Assembly (NCBI GenBank): GCA_013816415.1
Contig: JACDEN010000053.1
Coordinates: 1-10,437, forward strand
DNA: 10,437 nt
Reading direction: 5' to 3'
Source of the DNA: Planctomycetota bacterium
GTDB lineage: Bacteria > Planctomycetota > UBA11346
In this document: positions 1 through 7,150 of the stretch, in pieces
How the letters are laid out: every line of letters begins with the position of its first letter
Numbering within the stretch: the stretch's first letter is position 1
Translations under genes and position numbers: made by a program
The notes under the pieces: model-generated
The model's input: only the letters and a program-made list of their open reading frames with translations
What the model was told of the DNA's origin: nothing
The model's database searches: none

Positions 1-701
1 GTCACGTCCTCGCGATCTCCGCGATCGGAGGAGCGCATCGGCTCCCACCAGAAGCCCGGAACCACCTGCTCGGTACCGTCGGGAAGGCTGATGTGCGCAT
101 CGAGCGCGAATTCGTCGGGATCGAAGGGATTGCGCGGGAAGGGCGAGGGCACGCAGTCGAACTGCCAGCGCTCGCCGGAGCGGCCGGTGGCCGGTGCCGC
201 GCAGTCGAGCAGCCGCGGCGGCGATTCCGGCGCCGGAGGCAGCGCGTGCAGCCGACCCGACATCTCCAGCGCTCCGCCGACTCCGGCCGAGAACACGAAC
301 AATCCAGCGCGATCGGCGAGCGCCGCCATGGCGGGCGTCCACGAGCGCACCCACGGATGGCTCTCTAGCGGACGCTGCGGATCGAGCCGCAGCGCGATGT
401 GGTTCGTTCCCGCATGCAGCGGCTGCGGATGCAGGCACTGGAACCATTGGCCGTGCGCGTCCGAGAGAAAGGCGCCGATGCCGACCTCGGCGGCTCCCTC
501 CGGCACGGTGACGTCGGCGTCGATCGCGATGCCGTCAGCGACGCGCACCGCCGGCAGCGCGACCAGCGTGGTCAGCGGCGCAGCGAGCTGCACGCGCGTC
601 GCGAAAGACGCTTCGTCGGGCGCGACGACGGATGCGCCGGAGGCCGACGACGCGCTCAGCAGCCACGCCGCGGCGATCGCGGTCACCGCGCGCCACCGCA
701 T
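1..701 (-). CDS. Secreted DUF5060-type protein, N-terminal part (C-terminus beyond left edge)
   Basis: The gene starts at ATG 701-699 and stays open to the window edge, giving 233 complete codons. Residues 1-23 form a Sec-type signal peptide: MRWR, a hydrophobic stretch, then small residues ending around ASGAS, so the product is exported. Residues about 60-150 look like a beta-rich, carbohydrate-binding-like domain (my inference). Residues about 180-233 carry the hallmark NPFDPDEF...PDGTEQVVPGFWWEP, which I recognise as the start of a DUF5060 domain. That domain is usually found at the N-terminus of putative secreted glycoside hydrolases, often followed by a TIM-barrel such as DUF4038. The catalytic part, if present, is outside the window. 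The start overlaps the stop of the upstream gene by one base (TGATG), suggesting translational coupling with the lectin-like protein. Family call is fairly sure; substrate is unknown. Confidence 0.75.
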   Translation of the reverse strand, partial: MRWRAVTAIAAAWLLSASSASGASVVAPDEASFATRVQLAAPLTTLVALPAVRVADGIAIDADVTVPEGAAEVGIGAFLSDAHGQWFQCLHPQPLHAGTNHIALRLDPQRPLESHPWVRSWTPAMAALADRAGLFVFSAGVGGALEMSGRLHALPPAPESPPRLLDCAAPATGRSGERWQFDCVPSPFPRNPFDPDEFALDAHISLPDGTEQVVPGFWWEPMRSSDRGDREDV

Positions 702-2155
702 CAGAAATTCTCGTGTCCGTCCGGAGCCGCCGCCTTCGGCCGTCCGTCGCCGATGCGATCGGGCAGAGCCGGATCGTCCGGCAGCGGCTGGGTGGGGTCG
801 TTGCCGTTGCGCTCGATCAGCAGGTCGTCGATCAGCGTGTTGTCGGCCCACACGTAGAAGCACGCGAGATCGTGACGCGCTCCCTGCAGCGGGTGAGGAT
901 CGGTCCAGCTCAGCACCGTCCGCTCCTCGAGCTTCATGGTGATCGCCCCGCCGACGCTCGTGAGCTCGCAGCGCACCCAGCGGTCGGGGGTGGCGGGGGT
1001 CGGCGCCTGAACGCGGCTGCGGATGTGCTTGCGCTTCTTCAGCTGACAACCACCACGTGCCCACTCGGCGAAATAGCCGTCCATGGCAGCGATTCCGTCG
1101 CACGAGAAGAACAGGCCGATGCTGACATCGCGCGCCGATTTCTCGCGCAGCGCGCGGAAGCTCACGCGGATGTCGCCGGGGAACGAGCCATGGATCGCCG
1201 CGTAGGCCTCCTGCTGCTGCGGCGTGGTGCCGATCATCAGCGCCTGCTTCGGCTGCCACCACTGGATGTCGCTGCCCGTTCCCCACAGCGCGATCCGATC
1301 GATGGATCCGGCGGAGTCGAACGGCTCGCGCAGGGCCGGCTCCCACCGCGGACCGGTGGCCGGCGACGCAGCCGCGCGGGGCGCATCGGCGAGATCCTCA
1401 TCGCGGGCGAGATACACTCGCGATCTGGTGATCGCCACCGAGAAACCGATCGCACCGACGCGCAGGGGCTGGCGATCGTCCTCGGCCACCGCGAAGACCG
1501 CGGTTTCGAGACCGTTGAGCGAACAGCGCAGGCGGCCGCCGGAGCGCTCGATGACCACTTCGTTCTCGCCCAGCGGCATGGCCGCATCGGGCGGGGCCGC
1601 AGAGATGCACAGCCCCTCGTCGTCGAACTCGACGGTCTTGTTCTGGTAGCCGGAGAAATTCCCCTGCTCGTCGCGCGACGGATCGATGATCGTCAGCTCC
1701 CACTTCACCGCGTGCGGGATGCGCGCGCCCAAGGCGAAGCTGCGCTCTCGGTCGCGGGTCGCGGGAACCACCAAGGCGGTGACGTTCTCGTACTGTCCGG
1801 AAGCGCCGTACACCCCCGATTTGGTGGTCGCGGTGACGTCGGTGTCGTACCATGGGCTCGTCGGCACATCAGCCGCGATGGTGAAGTCGCGCTCATCGCG
1901 CAGAGTCCAGGTCGGCCGCACGGGTTTTTCCGCGCGAGGTGCGGCAGCCGTCGTCAGCGGCCGCGTCGACGCGGGATCCTCCGGCGATGGAGCGATGGCA
2001 TGGTCCGCCGGCGCAACCGCTGCCGGCGCCTCATCGTTGCCGGCGGCACGCGACGTCGCTTCCGGCACCGGCCCCCTGATCCGCAACTGGTAGCCGATGG
2101 CGACCGCACCAGCGATCGCAGCGAGCACCACCAGCACCGTGACGGCCAGACGCAT
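701..2155 (-). CDS. Membrane-anchored protein with two lectin-like (concanavalin A/LamG-type) regions
   Basis: This is a 484-residue protein from the ATG at 2155. An in-frame ATG at 2197 would add 14 residues, but the 2155 start has a well-spaced GGAG six bases upstream and gives a classic N-terminus: MRL, then a hydrophobic segment at residues 3-22. The earlier ATG has its purine-rich stretch only 2-3 bases away. After the membrane segment comes an Ala/Pro/Glu-rich low-complexity linker (about 30-80). Two beta-rich regions follow (about 86-252 and 272-450). They contain phrases such as VKWELTIIDPS, NEVVIERSGGRLRCSLNGLETAVFAV and DRWVRCELTSVGGAITMKLEERTVLSW, typical of concanavalin A-like/DUF1080-like jelly-roll domains. 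The tail is Pro/Asp-rich. No catalytic motif is recognised. It probably binds glycan at the cell surface or in the periplasm, together with the coupled DUF5060-type protein. Fold assignment is moderate; function is inferred. Confidence 0.7.
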   Translation of the reverse strand: MRLAVTVLVVLAAIAGAVAIGYQLRIRGPVPEATSRAAGNDEAPAAVAPADHAIAPSPEDPASTRPLTTAAAPRAEKPVRPTWTLRDERDFTIAADVPTSPWYDTDVTATTKSGVYGASGQYENVTALVVPATRDRERSFALGARIPHAVKWELTIIDPSRDEQGNFSGYQNKTVEFDDEGLCISAAPPDAAMPLGENEVVIERSGGRLRCSLNGLETAVFAVAEDDRQPLRVGAIGFSVAITRSRVYLARDEDLADAPRAAASPATGPRWEPALREPFDSAGSIDRIALWGTGSDIQWWQPKQALMIGTTPQQQEAYAAIHGSFPGDIRVSFRALREKSARDVSIGLFFSCDGIAAMDGYFAEWARGGCQLKKRKHIRSRVQAPTPATPDRWVRCELTSVGGAITMKLEERTVLSWTDPHPLQGARHDLACFYVWADNTLIDDLLIERNGNDPTQPLPDDPALPDRIGDGRPKAAAPDGHENF

Positions 2156-2233
2156 CGACCACTCCATACGGACGAAGGACCGCAATGGTGTCGCCATCGC
2201 CCTCGGGAGAAAGCACCGTGTCAGGCGGCGGGT

Positions 2234-2318
2234 GGACGTTCTGGGTGCTGAATCCTCCGTTCTGCGTCAACGACAACAGCACTGACCTCGACTCAGAACC
2301 CAGAACCCAGAACGGTCC
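2234..2318. repeat. Imperfect long inverted repeat between SDR gene and lectin-like gene
   Basis: The left arm GGACGTTCTGGGT (2234-2246) pairs with ACCCAGAACGGTCC (2305-2318) as 13 base pairs with one bulged base. A second, alternative stem is GTGCTG (2245-2250) with CAGCAC (2277-2282). The loop of the outer stem is about 58 bases. The structure begins immediately after the TAA stop of the SDR gene, so it could attenuate or stabilise the transcript between the six-gene catabolic operon and the two exported-protein genes. There is no T-run after the stem on the minus strand, so it is not a standard intrinsic terminator. Confidence 0.5.
2294..2313. repeat. CAGAACC heptamer tandem repeat (about 2.9 copies)
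   Basis: Two exact CAGAACC units are followed by CAGAAC, 20 bases in all, in the spacer just downstream of the SDR gene. The same motif occurs in inverted and degenerate form at 2238-2250. The array forms part of the right arm of the inverted repeat. It resembles the short heptameric intergenic repeats seen in some bacterial genomes. Whether it is dispersed genome-wide cannot be told from one window. Confidence 0.6.
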
Positions 2319-3092
2319 TTACAACCTCTGCGCGGTCAGCCCACCATCGACCATCAGCACCTGGCCGGTCGAATAGGGCAGGTCACCGCGCGCGAGCATG
2401 GCCACGGCCTTGCCGACGTCCTCGGGCGAACCCCAGCGCGGCTGCAGCAGCAGGCCGCCGGCGATCAGCTTGTCGTACTTCTCGACCACGCCGGCGGTCA
2501 TGTCGGTCTTGATGATGCCGGGCCGCACCTCGTAGACGTTGACGCCGAACTCGGCGAGCCGCGACGCCCACAGCTGCGTCGCCATGCCGACGCCGGCCTT
2601 GGAGATGCAGTAGTCGCCGCGATTGACCGACGCCACCGTCGCCGAGATCGACGACACGTTGATGATGCAGCCCGCGAATGCCTGGTCGGCCTGGCGCTCT
2701 TCGCGCATCCAGTTCGCCGCGAGCTGGGTGAGGAAGTACGGGCCCTTGAGGTTGATCGCGATCAGGCGGTCGAAGCTCTCCTCGCCGGCATCCATGATGT
2801 CGGCGCGCACCGATGGCGCGACGCCGGCATTGTTCACCAGAACGTCGAGCCGCCGGAAGCGCGCCCTGACCGCGGCGATGAGCTTGGTGCGATCGTCGGC
2901 CTTGCTGACGTCGGCTTGGACGTAGTGCACCGCGGCGCCGGAGGCGGCGAGCGCGCGCATCACCTCGGCGACGGCGGATTCCTCGCGCACCCCGCAGATG
3001 ACGAGATCGAAGCCGGCGGCGGCGAGCGCCTGCGAGACGCCGAGGCCGATGCCGCGTCCGCCTCCGGTGACCAATGCGACGCGTCGTGACAT
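2319..3092 (-). CDS. Short-chain dehydrogenase/reductase (FabG-like, PRK12745-type)
   Basis: This 257-residue protein has the full classical SDR set: cofactor loop TGGGRGIG (9-16), NNAG (87-90), structural N114, catalytic S148, Y161 and K165 (YCISK), and the C-terminal STGQVLMVDGG. Length is normal for the family. It resembles the SDR subgroup often labelled 3-ketoacyl-ACP reductase (phrases NRGDYCISKAG, YEVRPGIIKTDMT, LPYSTGQ). Given the neighbours, fatty-acid synthesis is unlikely. A role in reducing or oxidising a uronate-derived sugar acid, like KduD or DEH reductase, is more plausible (inference). The ATG is preceded by GAGGAG. The gene starts 17 bases after the GH88 stop and is the last tightly spaced gene of the operon. 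Cytoplasmic; substrate unproven. Confidence 0.9.
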   Translation of the reverse strand: MSRRVALVTGGGRGIGLGVSQALAAAGFDLVICGVREESAVAEVMRALAASGAAVHYVQADVSKADDRTKLIAAVRARFRRLDVLVNNAGVAPSVRADIMDAGEESFDRLIAINLKGPYFLTQLAANWMREERQADQAFAGCIINVSSISATVASVNRGDYCISKAGVGMATQLWASRLAEFGVNVYEVRPGIIKTDMTAGVVEKYDKLIAGGLLLQPRWGSPEDVGKAVAMLARGDLPYSTGQVLMVDGGLTAQRL

Positions 3093-3109
3093 GATGGCTC
3101 CTCAGTTCT

Positions 3110-4492
3110 TCAGGCGGCGGGGCCGAAGAAGGTGTAGTACGGCTTGTTGCGGGCGACGCGCTCGACGTACAGCGCGACCTCGCGCAGGTGGTAGTCGCCC
3201 CACAGGCACGCTTCGCCGTTGGGGATTTTCGAACCGCGCGGCACGTGGTCCCAGCCGTTCGGCCGGTGGTAGACGCTGTGCAGGAGCAGGCCCTGGTGCT
3301 TCGGATCGGTCGACAGGTACGGCTCGGCAAGCAGGGTCTCGAGTACCGTCAGTCCGGCCTGCCAATAACGGCGGCCAAGTTCCTTGCGGCCGTGGCCGTT
3401 GAAATAGCGGCCGAGGCGCAGCAGGCCCTGCGCTCCGATCGCGGCCGCCGAGCTGTCCACCGGCTCGAAATCGTTGTAGGGGTCGGCCGGTTTGTGCAGG
3501 TAGTCGCCGAGGCGGTGCAGATTTGGCGCGCCGGTGTCCCAGTACGGGATGCCGTCGAGCGGCATGCGGTCGATGTAGAAGTCGCACGCAGCTTCCGCGG
3601 CCTTCAGCATCATCGCCTCGACCGCCTTGCGCCCGCCGAACGGCTTGAGCTCCGCATCGGGCCGGGTCGCCAGCCATTCGAGCTGCTCGGGATAGCCGAC
3701 CATCACCCACGCCAGTCCGCGGGTCCAGGTGGTGAACGGCGAATAGCCCTGCTGCGAATTGGGGCAGCGGTAGTTTCCGTCCTTCAGATTGAAGACGCTC
3801 TCGTGCGCGACGCGGCCACGCAGGTCGTAGGAATCGCGGCCGTCGCCGTAATAGACCGCGTAGCGGGCGGTGGCGTCCGAGTGCTGGACCATGCGTTCGA
3901 GCAGTGAGATGCGGCGGTCGTTCTCGCCCATCAGCACGTGGCCGAGCTGGTGACCATAGGACAGCGCGCGGATCGTGCGCATGGTGTCGGCGAACAGCGA
4001 GTGCGGGCCGTTGAAGGAGTGGATGTAGCCGCCGCCGCCCTTGATATCGGTCCAGCGCGCGGCCTGGACGGCGCCGGTGCACTTGAGCGCGAGCTCGTAG
4101 AAATCGAGTTCGCGCTGATCGAACGGGATGCGCTTCTCGAGCATCAGCCGACGCAGATTGCCGTAGGTGCTGACGTTGTTGAAGCCGTGGTCGTGCACGC
4201 CGATGTGGGTGACGTGGCTGGCCATGGTGTCGACGGTGCGGTCGCGGCCGATCTTCAGGAAGGCCTTGTCGCCGGTGGCGTCGAACTGCAGCAGCGCGGA
4301 ACCGTACTGGAAGCCCTGCGTCCATTCCGTCCAACCGCGCGCGGTATAGCGGCCATTGACGGTGAATACCGGCGCGCCGCTGCCGGGCGGGCAGCTCTTC
4401 TCGATCGAGCGGATCTTCGCCGCCGAGGCCTTCCACATGGTGCCGATGCGCGGCAGCAGGTCCTTGGCGGTGATCGTCAGGTTGATCTTCAT
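3110..4492 (-). CDS. GH88-family unsaturated glucuronyl hydrolase-like enzyme
   Basis: This 460-residue (alpha/alpha)6-barrel-type protein has no signal peptide, so it is cytoplasmic. GH88 enzymes hydrate the 4,5 double bond of the non-reducing unsaturated uronic acid left by polysaccharide lyases, which releases the sugar. Visible family features are VHDHGF (99-104, with D101 matching the catalytic Asp of HDxGF), FADTMRTIRAL (168-177, D169 matching the second catalytic Asp), WTRGLAW (256-262), PYWDTGAP (316-323), DSSAAAIGAQGLL (346-358) and WGDYHLREVAL (431-441). Length is slightly above the 370-400 of typical members. The start has AAGGA eight bases upstream. It sits between KDG kinase and an SDR, as expected for uronate catabolism. 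GH105 or GH154 are related alternatives; GH88 fits best. The substrate polymer cannot be read from the sequence. Confidence 0.85.
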   Translation of the reverse strand: MKINLTITAKDLLPRIGTMWKASAAKIRSIEKSCPPGSGAPVFTVNGRYTARGWTEWTQGFQYGSALLQFDATGDKAFLKIGRDRTVDTMASHVTHIGVHDHGFNNVSTYGNLRRLMLEKRIPFDQRELDFYELALKCTGAVQAARWTDIKGGGGYIHSFNGPHSLFADTMRTIRALSYGHQLGHVLMGENDRRISLLERMVQHSDATARYAVYYGDGRDSYDLRGRVAHESVFNLKDGNYRCPNSQQGYSPFTTWTRGLAWVMVGYPEQLEWLATRPDAELKPFGGRKAVEAMMLKAAEAACDFYIDRMPLDGIPYWDTGAPNLHRLGDYLHKPADPYNDFEPVDSSAAAIGAQGLLRLGRYFNGHGRKELGRRYWQAGLTVLETLLAEPYLSTDPKHQGLLLHSVYHRPNGWDHVPRGSKIPNGEACLWGDYHLREVALYVERVARNKPYYTFFGPAA

Positions 4493-4506
4493 GGTCCGTC
4501 CTTCAT

Positions 4507-4520
4507 GCCGCCAAGGCGGC
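4507..4520. other. Short GC hairpin in the kdgK to GH88 intercistronic gap
   Basis: GCCGCC-AA-GGCGGC is a perfect inverted repeat in the 37-base gap after the kdgK stop and just upstream of the AAGGA ribosome-binding site of the GH88 gene. No T-run follows. It may stabilise the 3' end of the upstream message or tune GH88 translation. This is inferred from position only. Confidence 0.45.
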
Positions 4521-4529
4521 CGTGTCCGT

Positions 4530-5627
4530 TCAGCGTTCGACGCGAGCGCCCTTGGCCTTCATCACCTTCTCGACCTCGGCCAGCGTCACCATCGAGGTGT
4601 CGCCTGGCGTGGTCATGGCAAGCGCGCCGTGCGCCGCGCCATACTCGACGCACTCGCGCGGCGTCTTGCCGGCGAGGAAGCCGTAAACCAGGCCCGAGGC
4701 GAAGCTGTCGCCGCCGCCGACGCGGTCGAGGATCTCGAGGCCTTTGCGCTCGGTCGACGCATGGAACGCACCGTCGTACCACATCACGGCGCTCCAGTCG
4801 TTCACGGTGGCGGTGCGCGCGTTGCGCAGCGTGGTGGCGACGACCTTGAAGTTGGGATAGGCCTTCACCACCTGGCTGATCATCTTCTGGAAGTTCGCGG
4901 TATCGACTTCCGTCAGGTGCGATTCGCCCTCGACCTGGAAACCGAGGGATGCGGTAAAGTCCTCCTCGTTGCCGAGCATGACGTCGACCAGCGAGGCGAT
5001 GCGGCGGTTGACCTCGACGGCCTTGGTCGGACCGCCCACCGATTTCCACAGCGACGGTCGGTAGTTCAGATCGTACGAGATGACGGTGCCGTTGGCCTTG
5101 GCGCACTCCATCGCCTCGATCATCAGGTCGGGCGTGGTCTCGGAGAGTGCGGCGTAGATGCCGCCGCAGTGGAACCAGCGCGCGCCCTCGGTCTTGAAGA
5201 TCTTGTTCCAGTCGATGTCGCCGCGCTTGAGCAGCGACGCCGCGGAATGCGCGCGATCCGAGATGCCGAGCGCGGCGCGCAGGCCGAAGCCGCGCTCGGT
5301 GAAATTCAGTCCGACGCGCGCGCCACGGCCGATGCCATCGAACGGCACCCACTTCACGTGCGAGAGGTCGACGCCCCCCTGCATCATCAGGTCTTCGAGC
5401 AGATGCCCGACGTCGTTGTCAACGATCGACGTCACCACCGCCGTGCGCAGGCCGAAGCATTTCTTCAAGCCGCGTGCGACGTTGTATTCGCCGCCGCCTT
5501 CCCACACCGTGAACGAACGCGCCGTGCGGATGCGACCTTCGCCGGGATCGAGGCGCAGCATGATCTCGCCGAGCGAGACCTGGTCCCAGCGGCAGGAGTC
5601 CTTGGGTTTGATCGTCAGGGTGGCCAT
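4530..5627 (-). CDS. kdgK: 2-keto-3-deoxygluconate (KDG) kinase, PfkB family
   Basis: The enzyme phosphorylates KDG with ATP to 2-keto-3-deoxy-6-phosphogluconate (KDPG). The 365-residue protein shows the ribokinase/PfkB fold landmarks: GEIMLRL (20-26), the sugar-binding signature EGGGEYNVARGL (43-54), DLNYRPSLW (186-194), the NEED loop (220-223) and the catalytic/anion-hole signature DRVGGGDSFASG (301-312), with D307 as the general base. GGGD replaces the commoner GAGD, which is seen in this subgroup. It is slightly longer than typical KDG kinases (about 310-340), with insertions near 115-145. The KDG assignment rests mainly on direct adjacency to KDPG aldolase. The stop TGA of the aldolase is fused to this gene's Shine-Dalgarno (TGAGGA), a sign of coupled translation. 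Cytoplasmic. Confidence 0.88.
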   Translation of the reverse strand: MATLTIKPKDSCRWDQVSLGEIMLRLDPGEGRIRTARSFTVWEGGGEYNVARGLKKCFGLRTAVVTSIVDNDVGHLLEDLMMQGGVDLSHVKWVPFDGIGRGARVGLNFTERGFGLRAALGISDRAHSAASLLKRGDIDWNKIFKTEGARWFHCGGIYAALSETTPDLMIEAMECAKANGTVISYDLNYRPSLWKSVGGPTKAVEVNRRIASLVDVMLGNEEDFTASLGFQVEGESHLTEVDTANFQKMISQVVKAYPNFKVVATTLRNARTATVNDWSAVMWYDGAFHASTERKGLEILDRVGGGDSFASGLVYGFLAGKTPRECVEYGAAHGALAMTTPGDTSMVTLAEVEKVMKAKGARVER

Positions 5628-5634
5628 GTCGTCC

Positions 5635-6309
5635 TCAGCGTCCGCGGATCTTTTTTGCGAGCTTGACCGCGGCTTCGACCGCGCGCGCGATGCCGTCGTA
5701 GTCCTGCTTCTTCAAGAGCTCGGCGTTGATCAGATTCGAGCCCATGCCGACGCAGGCGACGCCGGCGTCGAACCACGCGCGCAGCGAGTCCTCGGTCGGC
5801 TCGACGCCTCCGGTGGGCATCAGCGTCGACCACGGCATCGGGCCCTTCACCATCTTCACGAAGCCGGGGCCGCCGACCTCCTTGCCGGGGAACACCTTCA
5901 CGATCTCGCAGCCGAGCTCCTCGGCCTGCGAGATCTCGCTCACCGAGCCGCAGCCGGGGCTGTACGCGACCTTGCGGCGGTTGCAGGCGCGCGCGACGTC
6001 CGAGTTCAGCGCCGGGCCGACCACGAAGTTGGCGCCGTTGTTGATGTAGAGGGACGCTGTGCCGGGATCGACGATCGAGCCGACGCCGGTGATCATGTCC
6101 TTGAGCTCGGAGGCGCAGAAGCGTTCGAGCTCGCCGAACACCTGCCACGCGAAGTCGCCGCGATTGGTGAATTCGATCAGGCGGCAGCCGCCCTTGACGC
6201 AGGCCTTCGCCACCTGGCGAACGACTTCGGCGTCGGCGTGGTAGAAGACCGGGATGATCCCGACCTCGTGCATGGCGTTGAGGACGGCGAGGCGGGGGAA
6301 GCGGGCCAT
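5635..6309 (-). CDS. eda: KDPG aldolase (bifunctional KHG/KDPG aldolase family)
   Basis: This class I aldolase cleaves KDPG to pyruvate and glyceraldehyde-3-phosphate, the last step of the KDG branch. The 224 residues are close to the family's usual 205-215. Visible landmarks are LIEFT with E46 (acid/base), GVGSIVDPG (75-83), Schiff-base lysine K138 in IVKVFPGKE, MPTGGV (164-169) and the phosphate-binding end CVGMGSNL (186-193). The loop usually reading PGxxTPSE is SPGCGSVSEI here. That variant is an oddity, but the catalytic residues are intact. The ATG follows a TGAGG formed by the stop codon of the isomerase gene, and kdgK begins eight bases after this gene ends. Cytoplasmic. Confidence 0.92.
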   Translation of the reverse strand: MARFPRLAVLNAMHEVGIIPVFYHADAEVVRQVAKACVKGGCRLIEFTNRGDFAWQVFGELERFCASELKDMITGVGSIVDPGTASLYINNGANFVVGPALNSDVARACNRRKVAYSPGCGSVSEISQAEELGCEIVKVFPGKEVGGPGFVKMVKGPMPWSTLMPTGGVEPTEDSLRAWFDAGVACVGMGSNLINAELLKKQDYDGIARAVEAAVKLAKKIRGR

Positions 6310-6316
6310 GGGAACC

Positions 6317-7150
6317 TCAGACGTGCTTTTTGTAGGCGGCGGCGATGTCGGTCATGAATTCCTGCTGGTCGCGCGCCCAGTGCGCCTCCGAGAAGATCTC
6401 GACCTCGTTGAAGCCGGTGAAGCCGGCCGCCTCGACCCAGCCGCGGATCCTGCGGATGTCGATGCAGCCTTCGCCCATCAGCCCGCGATCGTTGAGCGTG
6501 TCGGTCTGCTTGACCTTCCAGTCGCAGACGTGGAAGGCGAACAGCCGGTTCTTTTTGCCGGCGCTCGCGATCTCCTGCTCGAGGTCCTGGTCCCACCACA
6601 GGTGATAGACATCGACGGCGATGCCGACGTAGTCGCTGCCGACGCGGTCGCAGATCTCGCGCGCCTGCCGCATGGTCGACACCGCCGAGCGGTCTGCGGC
6701 GTATTGCGGATGCAGGGGTTCGATCGCCAGCTTCACCCCACGCTCGCGCGCGTATGGCACGCACGCGGCGATGCCCTCGGCGATCTGGTCGCGCGCCTGC
6801 TGGAGCGGCATGCCGGGGATCGCCCCGCACACCAGCACCACCAACGGCGCCTTGATCGTGGCGGCCTCATCGATCGCTGTGCGGTTGTCGTCGACCGCCG
6901 CCTTGCGGCCGGCGTCGTCCATGGCGGGGAAGAATCCTCCGCGGCACAGCGACACCACCTTCAGTCCAGAATCCGCGAGCATCATCGCCGAATCGGCGAG
7001 CCCCTGCGGCGCGAGCGACTGCCGCCACACCGTGATGCCGCCGACTCCGGCGGCGGTGTAGCCGTCGATGCACTGGCGCAGCGACCACGGCTTGGTGGTG
7101 ATGGTATGGACCGCGCAGCGCGACAGGTCGGTCAGCGCCGGAATGCTCAC
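6317..7150 (-). CDS. Sugar phosphate isomerase/epimerase-like TIM-barrel protein
   Basis: This 277-residue xylose-isomerase-like TIM barrel (AP endonuclease 2 family) is read from a GTG at 7150-7148. That GTG overlaps the TGA of the preceding oxidoreductase gene (GTGA). A GAGG lies about ten bases upstream, and homology-like sequence begins right there (MSIPALTDLSRC), so longer in-frame starts are rejected. Likely divalent-metal ligands are E144 (AIEPLHP), D180 (VDVYHLWW), H207 (FHVCDW) and E249/E251 (NEVEIF). The signature NDRGLMGEGCIDI (220-232) is characteristic of sugar isomerase/epimerase relatives. The exact substrate is unknown. In this operon it may isomerise or epimerise a keto-deoxy sugar acid, possibly in place of KduI (inference). 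Cytoplasmic. Confidence 0.85.
   Translation of the reverse strand: MSIPALTDLSRCAVHTITTKPWSLRQCIDGYTAAGVGGITVWRQSLAPQGLADSAMMLADSGLKVVSLCRGGFFPAMDDAGRKAAVDDNRTAIDEAATIKAPLVVLVCGAIPGMPLQQARDQIAEGIAACVPYARERGVKLAIEPLHPQYAADRSAVSTMRQAREICDRVGSDYVGIAVDVYHLWWDQDLEQEIASAGKKNRLFAFHVCDWKVKQTDTLNDRGLMGEGCIDIRRIRGWVEAAGFTGFNEVEIFSEAHWARDQQEFMTDIAAAYKKHV

Noticed and set aside
632..2251. Long plus-strand open frame of 539 codons opposite the lectin-like gene
   Set aside because: Its product is Arg-rich and lacks recognisable motifs. The minus-strand frame has a membrane anchor, coherent beta-rich domains and a start with a Shine-Dalgarno, so the plus frame is a GC-rich shadow.
4356..6357. Long plus-strand open frames opposite kdgK and eda
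   Set aside because: They lie antisense to genes with intact catalytic motifs and give low-complexity Arg/Ala-rich products, typical of shadows at high GC.
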